Origin: Sanghuangporus weigelae
Lineage: Eukaryota > Basidiomycota > Agaricomycetes > Hymenochaetales > Hymenochaetaceae
Length of the DNA stretch: 64,000 nucleotides
Reading direction: 5' to 3'
Assembly: GCA_033182465.1 (NCBI GenBank)
Contig: CP137326.1
Span: 930,001-994,000, forward strand
The notes under the pieces were generated by a model, which searched no databases, was not told the DNA's origin, and worked only from the letters and a program-made list of their open reading frames with translations. The translations under genes and the position numbers were made by a program. The first letter of the stretch is position 1, and every line of letters begins with the position of its first letter. This document shows, piece after piece, positions 21,616 to 33,673 of this stretch.

Positions 21616-23506
21616 ATGCCCAGACCGGGTCCTACAGTTTTCCCGTCTCAATCTCGGCTCTTGAATGTTGGCAGAGCCAGTTGCAAGTCGCGATTCGTAA
21701 GATTTTCTTCCTCTAGCCATGGGATAGCCCCTCCCCTCAAGCATGTCCGGATTCTTGATCTTACAAGGGTCCTTGCTGGTCCTACATGTACAATGTTGTT
21801 GGCAGATCTCGGTGCTGATGTCATAAAGGTCGAGTCCATCACTGGCGGCGATGATACGAGTAAAGTGGTTTTGTCCTCTCTTCGGCGCCATTTGCCTTTA
21901 TCAAACTCATTATGTCCTGTAGGATCTTGGTCCCCGCCTTCGGCACCCCTATCGATCAATTCGCCTAGAGAATCCGCGCACTTGCCTCCAGAATCAGCTT
22001 ATTTCTTGGCAGTGAATAGAAACAAGCGCTCTCTAACTGTCAACTTCAAGACTACGGAGGGCCTGGAAATACTACACAAACTGATCACCAAGGTTGACGT
22101 GCTGGTAGAGAACTTCATTCCTGGTCGCCTGTCTAAACTAGGCCTTGGTTGGGAAGACTGCCACAAAATAAACCCGAGACTCGTGTATGCCTCGATTTCT
22201 GGTACATTGGATGCTCTTGCCGCCAAACAAGTTTTTCCACAATTCACATCGTAAACCTAGGTTATGGACAAGACGGTCCCTATAAATCGTACCCGGGTTA
22301 CGATGTTGTAATAGAGGCTGAGGCAGGACTAATGCATATGTTAGTTTCGAAATCCTATTTCAAGCAATGGTGAGGACAATGCTCATTGAGTTTCGTGCTA
22401 TCTCGAGTAGCACGGGTGAAGCCGGTCGTCCACCCTGCAAAGTTGGAGTTGCAGCGACGGATATTGCCACTGGTGAGTCAACGACTGGTTTCTGGGATGA
22501 CTAGGAAACGACCTGTTCTTGATAGGCTTGTATGCTCATGGTGCGATCATGGCTGCACTAATCTCCCGCGAAAAGACTGGACAAGGATTATGGATTGACT
22601 GTAACCTATTTGAATCTCAGGTATGATTGATTTCCGATTACTCCGAAAACAACAGCATTTGTAAGACCTCCATGAAGATAGCTGGTCTGGCGAATATTGC
22701 GTCAAATTATCTCATCGCTGGCCAAGAAGCTTCCCGTCATGGCACGGCACATCCATCCATTGCTCCCTATGAGGTATTTGAATGTAAAGACGGTTATATC
22801 ATGATTGGTGCAGGGAACAACAAACAGGTACCGGTGCTCTTCGATGAAAATAATTCCATGGCTGGTTCTTAACTTTTGGTTGCGGTTCGTAGTTTGCGGC
22901 TCTGGCAGAGAAAGTCCTTGATATTCCGGATCTCGCTACTGATGTCCGATTTGCCACGAATGCCAGCAGGGTAGCAAACAGGGATAAATTGAAAGAAATA
23001 ATAACCGAAGTGCTAGTCACCCAAGATCGCGAACACTGGCTCAAGAAGTTCATGGGCTCAGGGTGAGCTCTGCTTTTAGCTCAATTGATAGTGCCGTTTC
23101 TGATACTTCGTTTATAGCATACCTTTTGGGCCAATTAATAACATCAAGCAGACGTTTGATCATCCGCAAGCCAAGGCACGCGGCATAGTCACCGAAATCA
23201 ACGTATGGTGCTCTCTCTATTCGCTATATGCATGCATATGTCTCTGATTTGTTTTTTTGTAAGCACCCACGCACGGGAAATGTCAAGCTCGTCGCTCCTG
23301 CGGTCAGGTACAATGGTGAGAGAATGCCTGTGACTCGTCCACCGCCCTGGTTATCGGAACATACCGACGAGGCGAGTCTCGAGAGAAATTCTCTTACGTC
23401 TGCATTGCTAAACGTCAGTCTCGTTATTCGTCCGTATTAGGTGCTTGGAGAGCTTGGATACAACGACGAGGATATACATGAGCTCCGACGCAAGGGTGTT
23501 GTATAA
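21616..23506 (+). CDS. class III CoA-transferase, succinyl-CoA:glutarate CoA-transferase-like
   Basis: A CaiB/BaiF-family enzyme. In SUGCT the reaction moves CoA from succinyl-CoA to glutarate in mitochondria. The start at 21616 gives an Arg/Ser-rich presequence. The family start [16 protein letters not shown] is followed by [17 protein letters not shown] (restored by an intron at about 21863-21924), [43 protein letters not shown] and [16 protein letters not shown]; its Asp sits where the family's catalytic aspartate lies. [14 protein letters not shown] and [12 protein letters not shown] come next. The final exon ends HELRRKGVV. About eight short introns and about 460 residues. The exact substrate is inferred. 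Human SUGCT and bacterial formyl-CoA transferases are the nearest named relatives; the mitochondrial leader favours SUGCT. Confidence 0.85.
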
Positions 23507-23538
23507 TTGAAAGTCATCCTAGTTCGAGCTGTTGCCAT

Positions 23539-24622
23539 TCAGCAGTATCCAGAAATTTTTGTGCCTAATCCCATCGATGAGCACATTTGTACGACAGCAT
23601 CTGTAATGGCGGTATCCTGTAAGCCAATCCCAACGGATTTGAAAATCGTTACATCTCCTGCTTCCTTTACGGCTTTTGTGATGTCCGGAATGCCTTTCCC
23701 GTTGCTTGTAACAGCTTCACCGATCTCCACCAGGTCCTTTGTCGTTAAATTAGCCGCGAGTATCTCGCCCGCCTCGACGAGACACGCTTCCTTCGAATCT
23801 ACCAGGACTTTTCCAGCTCGTTTGATCATTTCAACATCCACTTCTGCCATGGCTGGTGTATAACTCCCGACGAGGTTTATGTGTGTTCCACTTTTGACCC
23901 AGTGCGCTTCAAATAGCGGCTTAGTGCTCGATGTCGCTGTGCAGATGACATCAGCTGAAGAGACGACGGACTCGAGATTCAGCGTCGTTGGGTCCCCTGT
24001 TGTAATATCGACATTGGGGAACTGGCTTTGAAGCGTAGTTCTGAGCGATGCAAGGCGGGAGTTACTAGAACGATTCACTATGATACACCGGTCGAGTGAT
24101 GACATTGTTCGAAGAAAGAGTTTCGCGTGAGCGGCAATCTGTTGTCCTGCACCGAAAGCTAGCAAGGTACGTGGATTGGAGGGACCCAGTAATCGAGTAG
24201 CTAGGACAGACCCTGTTCGGAAGCAAAATATTATCATGAAATGTATTATGAACACAAATCAGTAATATATCAATCTTACCTGCCGCGTTTCGTAGCGCAG
24301 TGAGGCTCGTAGCATTGACAATTGCTTTCACAGCGCCGGTCTCTTCATCCAAGAGTAAAGTGGTTGCCTGGACACCGTCTCTAGAAGAGTTCGGACCAGG
24401 AACAGACACGGTCTTTATTGTGGTACCAAAATCATCGATGCGTGCGGGCATGAACAGGACACTATATGCATCTGTAGTAATCGAAGTACGATGCGGCAAG
24501 CTAATGCGATCTTGCGAATGGAAACGATCAAAGACTCGACCCATTAGCTCAACGAGAAGTTCTGGAGAGATGGCAGAGGATGCGAGTTCGACGTCTTGAG
24601 CAGAAAACACTGCCAGATCCAT
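23539..24622 (-). CDS. ornithine cyclodeaminase / mu-crystallin family protein
   Basis: An NAD(P)-binding enzyme of the ornithine cyclodeaminase/mu-crystallin family. Members deaminate ornithine to proline or reduce cyclic ketimines such as piperideine-2-carboxylate. Exon 1 (from 24622) has the N-terminal dimer domain with GTTIKTVSVP and AIVNATSLTALRNAA. After one intron (about 24212-24285) come GSVLATRLLGP, the Rossmann-type AFGAGQQIAAH, ADVICTATSS, HINLVGSYTPAMAEVD and TIFKSVGIGLQD. About 335 residues, close to the usual 310-350. It converges on the SUGCT-like gene, 32 bp stop to stop. Which reaction it performs cannot be told from sequence; the ketimine reductase option fits the neighbours. 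Confidence 0.88.
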
Positions 24623-25069
24623 CTGATCAATACGCGCAGCTACTGTGGATATATGTCAATTATGTAGGAAAGCCACGTATTTTCAGCGAGACTGCAAGTA
24701 TGGTGGTGGTGGTGGTCCGAAAGCAAGAACCTGATCAGGCGCATACATGCAGACTTGGAAGGGCGCTCGACGTCGACGGTTACAAGATGTACTAGATGAT
24801 AAAACATGCAAAATGACAAGTACAGACGGTAGCGCTATGTAGTCCTGAATGGATTTTGCAATAGTACAAATTTGATAGCTAATAATTACATTTATCCAGC
24901 AGCAACACCCTTTCCTGCACGCACAAACATCCACCCTCTCGCAATTCACTTGCCTTCGCGATTCGTACGGCATCAACACATCATTGAGGTTGCCGAACTG
25001 CGTTGGTACGTTTTTCGGTGCTGTATGAGGCGCAGACCTGCACCGTACCGCCGTAGGATAGGAATAGTC
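24623..25069. promoter_or_regulatory. intergenic: upstream of cyclodeaminase gene, 3' side of YPD1
   Basis: 450 bases with a short GGT microsatellite at about 24701-24717. No other feature is seen. Confidence 0.35.
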
Positions 25070-25950
25070 TCAGACCTCCGGCTCAACACCATGCTCCTTG
25101 TACCAGTTCCTCAGCCATTTCTCCGCATCGTTGTACTCCCTCTTCACTTGCACGAGTAATCGATCGATCTTGTCGAGGGCCTCGTCCGGCGTGAGGTCTG
25201 CGCTGGCCTCTTCGTCTCTTCGTTGGCCGTAATGTTGCATGCGCTCGCATGACGCTTGGACCTTGGCCACACCTAGGGCAGCACTTGAGCCCTTGAGAAA
25301 GTGACCGAGTGAAGAGAGTTTAGCGAGATCCTTCGCAGCTCTAAGCCATCGGAGGAAAGTGATTAATTCCGAAGACAAGCGAGACACAGAACAGGACAGA
25401 GGTAGAAAGGGAGAAGAGAAGACGGAAGTGACGTACAGGGCGGTCTCCATTTCAGTGAACGTTGTAGCGGCCTGGTCAAAGTATGCATAGGCCATGCCAG
25501 AAGAGAACTCGTGTGTCTCATCCTCATCGAGGTCAAGGATCTGGCGGAAGGTGTCCATATCAATGATATCGGCAGGAGAGGAGGCGGGCGGGTCTGAGTC
25601 TTCCTGGCCTAGCTCTGGCTGCTGCAAAACGGCGCCGGGTGGGCGGAGAGGAGGCAAAGTCAGCGCCGCCATAGTGGACAGGGGAAGAAAGGGGAGTGAT
25701 ACGAGCATGTCGCAGACGTGGGCCTGAAACGGACACAAGAGGAAAAACGCACCTGATCTGATGATGCAGTACTACTAGTAGTAGTCTTTGTAGCAGCAGC
25801 ACCACCACCGCCATTGATATTATCGTTTTTATTAGCGGCATTCGCAATGTTGGCGCTCGTCGCGCCAGACGAGCGCGCAAAGGCCTTTGCGTCGCTCGGC
25901 GAGGAAGGATGATTGCTGTCGTACTTGGGACGGAGAGGAGAGGAGGGCAT
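25070..25950 (-). CDS. YPD1: Ypd1-type histidine phosphotransfer protein
   Basis: The HPt carrier of the multistep phosphorelay (hybrid histidine kinases to Ssk1/Skn7 response regulators) that controls osmotic and oxidative stress signalling. The HPt core is plain: DMDTFRQILDLDEDE, then, after a 120-nt intron, LSSLGHFLKGSSAALG, which holds the phospho-accepting histidine and the GSS motif. The helical end is REYNDAEKWLRNWYKEHG. Exon 1 starts at ATG 25950 and codes for about 65 low-complexity residues (Ser/Thr/Ala/Asn/Gly). A long intron (about 25625-25752) then joins QPELGQEDSD. The start lies just 88 bp from the stop of BMS1 on the same strand, so its promoter must overlap the BMS1 3' end. 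Confidence 0.9.
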
Positions 25951-26038
25951 TGTGAAAGTTGCGAGTCAAGCCTGACTGATGATTATCTAGCAGCATATAG
26001 TGCAGCGTATTATTATTTTATTTATTTCAATTTTAATA

Positions 26039-29000
26039 TTATTTACTTCGTTTACTCGTACGTCCCTCTTCTCGTTCACCCTCCCGTTGTCTCTTCATGC
26101 CTGCAACTCGCATGTATTGCTTTCGCTTCTCCCTGTCCTTTGCCTCCCTTTCTTCTTCCTCTTTCACCGCTTTCTTCCGCTGCTCTGCCCGCTTCCCTTC
26201 CTTCTTCTCCCGTCGTCTCGCAATCTGGTCTTTCCGCAGCGCCCGGGCTTGCTGTAGCAGTGCAATTGCCCTCTTTTCTTCTGGCTCCAGCACCACGGCT
26301 CGCTTTTGTATGTACGTTTGTCGATGCTGTGCCTTCATTAACTTTGGCTTCGACGCATACGGCAGCGCCGCCTGCAACTTCTTCGGGATCTTCAGCGGAT
26401 TGAACCTTCGTCCCTCCCGCTCAATTGGCTTGTACGTCGAGTTCCGATCAACGGGCGTCCTGATCCCTTCCTCGCGCCTCACTTGGCCTGTAAGTCGCAT
26501 TCCCGTCCACTTGCCCTTGTCCGACAGTAGCAATGACGTCACCGGGTTATACAACTTGCGAGGCTGCACCGCGTACCATGCGCGAAGGAACACAATGTCT
26601 GCAGACGCGGTTAGAATTTGCTTGCTCACCGCTCGCGTAACAACTATAGCTTACCGCTCATGAGGATCTTGTCCTCAAACGTCGCGCGGAATGCCCCTTC
26701 GGGCTTTGCAAGCGCTTTCTTGACTTGACCGCGGATCCCGGACACAGTCTTGATGTCGGCTCCTTCAAATTTTGCGACTTCGAGTGCGCTATTAAACATG
26801 TCCTTGATAAATGCGGTGTTCTTGAAGATCTTGATCGGTACTCCAGTCAATTTAAGCTTCTTGACAATTTTTGTACTGCGGTCTATGTCCAGAACGACGC
26901 CCGTTGCCGACACCCTGAACCCTGCAGCGTCACCCGATAACGAGTTGAATGCGCAAAACCCCGTATTAGGAAGAGCCACAGGTCCGTAGAATGTAGCATA
27001 GCAGTGCATGTGCTCTGGCGTGTACTTCAACATACGCATTCGGATCGAATGATCGTCCAAAGAGTATATCGGAACAGTCTGAAAGCGTCTCCAGCCAATT
27101 GAAAGTATGAGCGGGTCGTTCGTCTTGAGCGTCTTTGCGAACCAGCGGTGGCGCTTGATTCTAGCTTGGACATACCCAAATCGTTCCTCCGCGGGAAGCA
27201 GTCCACCGACGATGATGGGATATGTTGGATCGAAGTGCTCAACCATCTCGCAAGGTACGCTGTTCAGCTCAATGCGGACGTATGATCCTGGTCGGCAACC
27301 CTCAACAAGTATTCTAGACTCTGCATCAATACCTTCCAGTTCTGCTCGATTTAGTTCACTCTGACGCGCCATCTCATCCTTTTTCTCGTCGTAGAAATCG
27401 AGCTTCTGAGTTTCGGGATCATCATATTGTTCGTCGAACTTCCGCTTGAGCGCCTCCTTCTTGGCTGATAATGCAGCGCGGTGCGCCCCCTCAGGATCCT
27501 CTGGTTTGGTACCCGGAGCGTCTGAATCATGAAAGCCCTCGCCGCCATCCTCCTCCAGGTCTTCAAATCCACCGCCATTGTCTTCGTATGGGCTTCCCGC
27601 CTCATCAACATCACCAGATGCCTGTTGGCCGGTGATGAAGAGACTTCTCAGAGAATCCAGCAACTCTTCATTTTCCCATTTCGTCAGAACGTTGTCAGTG
27701 TATACTTCTTTGGACATATCCCAGTCCTTCTCCTCGTCAACAGTCGCTGCCGGTCTGACTCTGAAAAATTCTTCATCAGGATCTTTTCCTTCCATCTCGT
27801 CGGTCTTCAGAGAAGACCCAGATACGATGTGCTTCGGTACCCTGTCGGATGAATAAATCATCTTCATCCAATCTATCCGGTTTTTCCTCGTAGCATGTCT
27901 ATTGAAGATTTCTGTTGCGCGGACCTGAAGATTCACTTTCCAGCCGGGCAGGTCGGACTCGACATCCAGAGGAGTTTCGTCGTTATTTTCGACCTCACTG
28001 TCGCCAAGTCCATGATCGAGGTCTTCGTTCCACGATCGAGAGAAGTGATTGAATTCGCTACGGTCACCGTCGCCAGCTTCGTCCAGCCCCAGCTCGGAGT
28101 CGCTGTCGGCAAAATCAATCTCTGCAACGGGCTTTGATGCAGTCGGCAAACCGCGCATTGAACGTTGCCTACTCCGAACCGCCGTCCTTCCCCGATCTCC
28201 TGCTGCTTTGCCACCAGAGTACCCTTCCTCGAATTCTTCGTCGCTATCATAAACCTCGGACTCCGCGTCCGTCATGTCTACTTCCGCGAGACTGGATTCG
28301 TCTGAAACCTCGGACACGGATTCTTCACCAGAAAGGTCATCTCCAGACATGTCTTCGCCCGCGGAATCTGTTCCAATTGCTAGAGTTTTAGATGAAGATT
28401 CCAATAGACGAATTTGACTCCTGGCCACGGCCGTATCCAGGGTTTCATGCGCATCTTGAAGATCGATGACCATCTTTTCTCCTTCCCCCTGTGTAACTAA
28501 AAGGCTCGTAATCAGAACAACTTATCTCAGCTCCATAATCGAAGTCATGAATATTTACCATCTGGATTATCGCGAGTGAAGTTCCCGGGAACATTGATAT
28601 ATACTGCGTCCTTGTCGTACGTAACACCGCCCACGTCGCTCATTGGAGCGTGCACAAGAAGTTTCTTCTTCTCACTGAGCTTCCTTCGTTTCTCAGATTC
28701 TGCGTCAGGTAAAGGACAAGGGTCCTTCAGGACTGAGACTGTGGCGACGCTGAGGTCGCCAACACCAGGAATATGGACCTTCATTCTGTCACGAAGATTC
28801 GTCCCTCTCAGATAACCGTATACAGTCATCTTCCTGTCGCATTTCCCATTCGAAGCGCGGACATCTTCTCTAGGCGTCAAGTCCTCTAAGCGATCCACAA
28901 GAACGTATGGATGAGAATTACGGAATACGAGGGGACGAAACTTCATAACCGAGATGAAGCGCGACAAATTCTGAATTTCTCGATCGGGATACCGACCATT

Positions 29001-29772
29001 GAGCACTCCGGACAAGTAAAAGAGTTTGGCACCCTGGTAAATCTCTGTCCAGAAGCGTTTCTTGAGCATTGTCTTTGTATTTTTCAGTGTAGCCTGTTTG
29101 CGTATTAGGTCCAGATGTGTCAAGACGCCAATGACCTTTGGAAACCCGTGGGCTTGTAGTATGTTGAGAAACTCAAATTGCTCCTGTATGATCAAGAAAC
29201 AAATTATTTCATGGAAAGTTAATCATCGAACTGCATGCCGTACCATCTCGAAGCCAAAAGAGCCGTCTATCATAAGCAAGACAAGGTCGGCAACCTTGCC
29301 AATGTCAATCATAGAGTTCAAATCATTATTGCATTCAACGAAAGTTAGCCGCCTCTTCTTTCCGCTAACAACCGTGACAGGTCCTTTGATTTCCGAAAGC
29401 GTTTGTTTCGTGTAGCGTCTAACGAGACTTTTAATAAGAGTTGATTTGCCAACACCAGGAGGTCCAACGATGACTACGATAACAGGAGGCGGTTGGTCGT
29501 CTGGAGTCCGGTTGACAAGAGGAACATGTAGCCTCGTTTGCTCCCGCTCCACATTGCGACGTCCTTGCTTCTCAGCTCTACGCCCGGACTTTGGAGCAAA
29601 TGCCTACGGAAATTCACTTATTAATTGCTCGAGACTGGCCCGCACTGTCAATTCCACAAACTTTTTCATTGAATCCGGATTGCTTTTCCTTTCCTTTTCC
29701 TTTAGCTTTCTTCTTTTCTGCCTTGGCACCGGAATGTGCTGGTCGATGGGCTTTGTGAGATTCACCTTCCAT
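26039..29772 (-). CDS. BMS1: ribosome biogenesis GTPase Bms1
   Basis: A nucleolar GTPase of the small-subunit processome that binds U3 snoRNP and Rcl1 for 18S rRNA maturation. It starts at ATG 29772 with a Lys-rich leader (MEGESHKAHRPAHSG). Exon 2 carries the P-loop GPPGVGKSTLIKSL and ADLVLLMIDGSFGFE; exon 3 has the G4-like THLDLIRK and the AARP2CN region. The long exon 4 (to about 26660) begins with an acidic stretch rich in Glu/Asp/Ser and then the C-terminal BMS1 domain (FGYVQARIKRHRWF, GWRRFQTVPIYS, GFCAFNSLSGD, VSGIRGQVKKAL). The last exon holds FLRAWYAVQPRKLYNPV and ends in a highly basic Lys/Arg/Glu tail. Four introns, about 1,170 residues, full length. It shares a 245-bp divergent promoter with the spindle-pole gene. 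Confidence 0.95.
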
Positions 29773-30017
29773 GATGCTTGGCTTGGAATGCGAAGAGTGC
29801 TATAGGATGTGCCGATAATGTACGCCTTTTCTGCTTACGTAGACTGTGAAAATAAAAACTGCTAAATTAAGGCAATTTGTCACGTACGCGATCACGCGAG
29901 ACGAACTCACTGTTCTGTCACGTTGGTTCGTCTGCCACTCGCTTGAATCCACAGCTTGAATCGCTTCTTTTCCTCTCCATTTTCTTGATTTTCTCCTTCT
30001 CGGCCTCGAGTTCTGAG

Positions 30018-33000
30018 ATGCGACGCAGTGAAACAACGTTGGACACCGACGATGGTAGCGCCGTCTTCGATATACAAATTGCCGGGGATGAAGAGGAGCA
30101 GCATCGTAGAGAGCTAGAGTACAATCTCAAGGACCTCAGCTTCCAGTTTTCTCTTTCCGATCCATCACAAACTGGTGACCAAGAGGAAGATGACGAACAG
30201 CACGGCACTCGGCAAAAGCGATCTGAAAGTAGCTTCTCGGTCGAGTATCCTCGTCACAATTCTCGACGTCGAGACGTCTCCGTTTTCCATGGCCAAAATA
30301 GTTCATTTCTTGACAACACACAGTTGGTCCAGGGCGACAACGCAGACTACGATCCATATCGCTCCGTTGACGATGCCGAAGTGCACTTCGTTGGCAATAC
30401 TATGTCCACTGTAGCGCATCATGCTTCTGCCGTCACCCTGTCTGCAGGATTAGCTGGACGAAGTGGCAAGCGTGCTTACGCAGCGGAAAGCAGTCTCAGT
30501 GGCGCTGAGTACGACCCTGACCGACCTTTGGATAGCGTTCTGAATGGTGTAGCCGACGAGTTAAGTCTGTTGAATGTGGACAACTCACCCGCCCATGGCA
30601 GGCGCACGACTCGACATGTAATGTCTTTTTGTCGTTTCCCGACGAATACACGTGCTCACATTCTTTGTGATTCAGACTGCTAATACACAGGCACAAGTAA
30701 CGTTTGATCCTCTCGCCTTTGACGAGGGTATACCTGCTATTATTGATGGTGCAAAGAACCATGGGTCCAGTAAAGCACGCAACTCCAAGCAACCACAAGG
30801 TCATGCGACATCATTCCTATCCGATAGGGACGCAACTCCGAGATTAAAATCTAGAGCGAAGCGCCCTTCTCTTAACGTTCAACCTCCGACGCCTTCCGTA
30901 AGGACCAATGCAACATGCGGTAGCAGTACGAACAACGGGAGTAAATTCACTCGCATGGCGAAAAGTCTGGCAAGGGAAATCGAAGCCAGTCAGCGATGGA
31001 TTGCCGTTCCGGAACTCGAGAACAAATCGCCGGCGAAAGCGTCACGGAAGAAGCAAATCGTGCCTCGCAGTCCTTTTCGGGACGTAGTCAATCAGATGTA
31101 TCCTCAACGTGATAAAGTACCGGGCCACAGGGAGAATGCTCGACCTGGACGTCCCTCGTCGAAAATCGCGGATGTTCGCTTCGACGACTTACTTAAACAA
31201 GAGCAGACTCAGTCAAGAATGGTCTGCTTACCCGACATGACTGGATTGACGAGTGCTGTTGACAGTCCACCAAGGAAGGAGCAGCAATGGCGAAGATATT
31301 CGGGAGGTAGTGAAGGTGAACGCGTGGAAGGCATGTCAACCTTTGTTCCTGTCGTTGCAGATTGGGACTGACCAAAGTTTGTAGTTGAGTTGACTAAAAC
31401 TTTAACGACGCTTCAGACGCGTCTCAACCAACTTGAATCCCAGAATCTCTTGTCTCGGAGGCGCATCCAGGAGCTGGAATACGAGCTTGATGCTTGCAAG
31501 CTGGAGATAAAGCGCGAGCGTACCCGTGTTATGGAAAGGGATGAGATCATTGTTGCCCAGCAAAGGGATTTCCAGAAACAACGTGCTGCTCTCAGCAGAC
31601 CTGCCCGAAAGGTCCCAGACCCTGCAAATGATGCACGCTACCGGGAAGTAGTTGAAGAGAAGAAGGGTAAGTAGCAGCAAAGGTCGTTTGAAAGGTCTTG
31701 TTAACGTGACTAATTTTTGCAGCGCTCGAATCTCTGGTTGCAACTCTTCGATCTCATCTATCACGCTTGACGGATGATCTTTCAAATCATCAAGCCCAAC
31801 TGGATGAATTACGCAGTTTACGTCAAATTGACTTTTCCGACCTGCGCGCCAAAATTACAGAGATCGATGGGCTGAGGCTCGAAGTAGAACGCCTTGCGGG
31901 TGAAATCGACATCTTACGAGGTGTCGTCGAGGAAGGACTGAACGAGAGGCGCAAAGCTAAGGAATCTCTGAGTTTTGCGGACGACTCAAATTGTGCCGTT
32001 CCCGAAGTTCCGACTACATCCAAGAGGGAGGATGTTTTGTACCAAGGAGATTCCGTAGAGGAAGGATCACACGCAGATTTCCCTTCTCCTCCCCCTTCAC
32101 CACCTCAATCGCGGCAGAAAAGAGAGCTTCGAAGTTTTGACAGTAAAGCAGCAACATCCGGTCCTAATATACTAGCTCAGCGTGATGTCAGGGCAAGCGA
32201 GAAGGAAGAACGGAGGCGAAGGTCCGAGAAAGTCGAGGATTGTCCATCAGATGCGTCTGAAGTGCAACACTCTCGAGACGCCGAAAACCGTCGAGTCGTT
32301 CGCGATATTCGAGGTATCCGTGTTTCGCGTAACAAAGCGGCGGACACCGATGTGCATCGGGCACAAAAAACAGGGCTGGAACCGCCTTTGCGGGCCGAGT
32401 CACACGCTGATGCTTCCAGTAAGCCTGGAATTCCTCATTGTGAGGCTGCCTCTCCGTTTCCACAAATCCGTGGCGAGCATCTAGAGCGGCTGTTTTTCTC
32501 TGCGCCGGCCCACAATGAAAAGACCTGTAGGGTTTGTCATAGGCACCTCCGTCCAGGGAGCATCGAAGATGAATTCGACTTTCCGTCATGGCTACCTCCC
32601 CGAAAGCGCGTCAAAATTGACAAGGACGATGACCGGCGCGGCATGTATGGTGTCAATTCGGAAGACGAGCACCAGACTCAGAAAAATAGAGCACCATTCT
32701 CTGAAGATAGACTCCCTCCTCAAACGGTACTTGCTCGCGTACTGAGGGAATTAGAAGATGACTTCACCCATTATAAGGGGTAAGGCTTGCAGTTTCGCTT
32801 CAGCAGAAGGTCGATCTGACGTAAACTATGTCCTACAGCATCTACATCGAGCTTGCAGATCAGTACAAGATTATAGATGCTGCTTCGAACGTTGCCAAGA
32901 GGAATGTTCTTGCTGAGCATTTGAAGGAGGTCATCAGTACGCTTGAACAGAAGGTACGGACATCTTTTTGGTGACTGCATCGATCCGGTGAGTTGATCGT

Positions 33001-33149
33001 ATTGCCAGGGTGACCAAATCGCGTCACTTTATGATCTGTTGACTTTCCGAGACAAGCCAACGAAAGGATCTGCCGTCACTGAGCGTAAACGCTTCTCTCG
33101 CATGCCTCGTTCTCCTCGTGTACTTCGACAAACCGGTGGGCGGCGGTAG
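30018..33149 (+). CDS. Cep57/Ppc89-like spindle-pole body protein
   Basis: Its C-terminal third matches the Cep57 microtubule-binding domain found in fission-yeast Ppc89 and animal Cep57: PPQTVLARVLRELEDDFTHY (from about 32714), YIELADQYKIIDAASNV, and, after a short intron, GDQIASLYDLLTF. Before it lie a long disordered N-terminus with acidic and Ser-rich stretches and two coiled-coil segments (LTTLQTRLNQLESQN at about 31400; ITEIDGLRLEVERLAGEI at about 31860). Such proteins scaffold the spindle pole body. A small CRVCHRHL motif at about 32525 (Cys-x2-Cys-His-x-His) lies just ahead of the domain and may bind metal. Five introns, about 950 residues. It could be named after either relative, since the domain and not the full length decides. 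Confidence 0.82.
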
Positions 33150-33673
33150 CGGAGACCAGACAGATTCGTCGCATGATTTTCCACAATGCTTTCTCTTTCT
33201 CTCAATCTTACTAAACCTGCCAGTTGTTTTGGACCATTCACACGTGTGATACCTGCATCCAACAGTTTTCTAGTCTAGAATACATTCGATTTGCTTGGCA
33301 ATTGCTCCCCGTCTTATACATACATCACAATTTTGTATTGCTAGACACAACGATGCTGCTGCTGTATTATACTAGTACTAATAACGGGGGAGGAATTCTC
33401 TCAATATCTCTATAGTAAACTGTTCTGGCAGTGTTCATTCATAAAGCGCATTTTTGTTTCGGATTTGGTGATGGCCTGCATCTAGTCCAGATGGCATGGC
33501 TGAAGTGACAAAAGACGTGAAAATCCGCAAATGATATTCGCATGTCCCTCTGTTTCCTACTTCGATCACGAACGTCTACCGCCAGGTTTCTTCACTACCA
33601 CCATTCAGCTGCGCTTCCAGCGGTACATCAGACACGCTCCCTACTTTCAACTGGCAGAGTCGTTTATTACTCG
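33150..33673. other. intergenic, CEP57-like 3' side to MYG1 promoter
   Basis: No gene, tRNA or repeat is seen. It includes the MYG1 upstream region. An in-frame upstream extension of MYG1 through a longer first exon cannot be ruled out. Confidence 0.35.
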
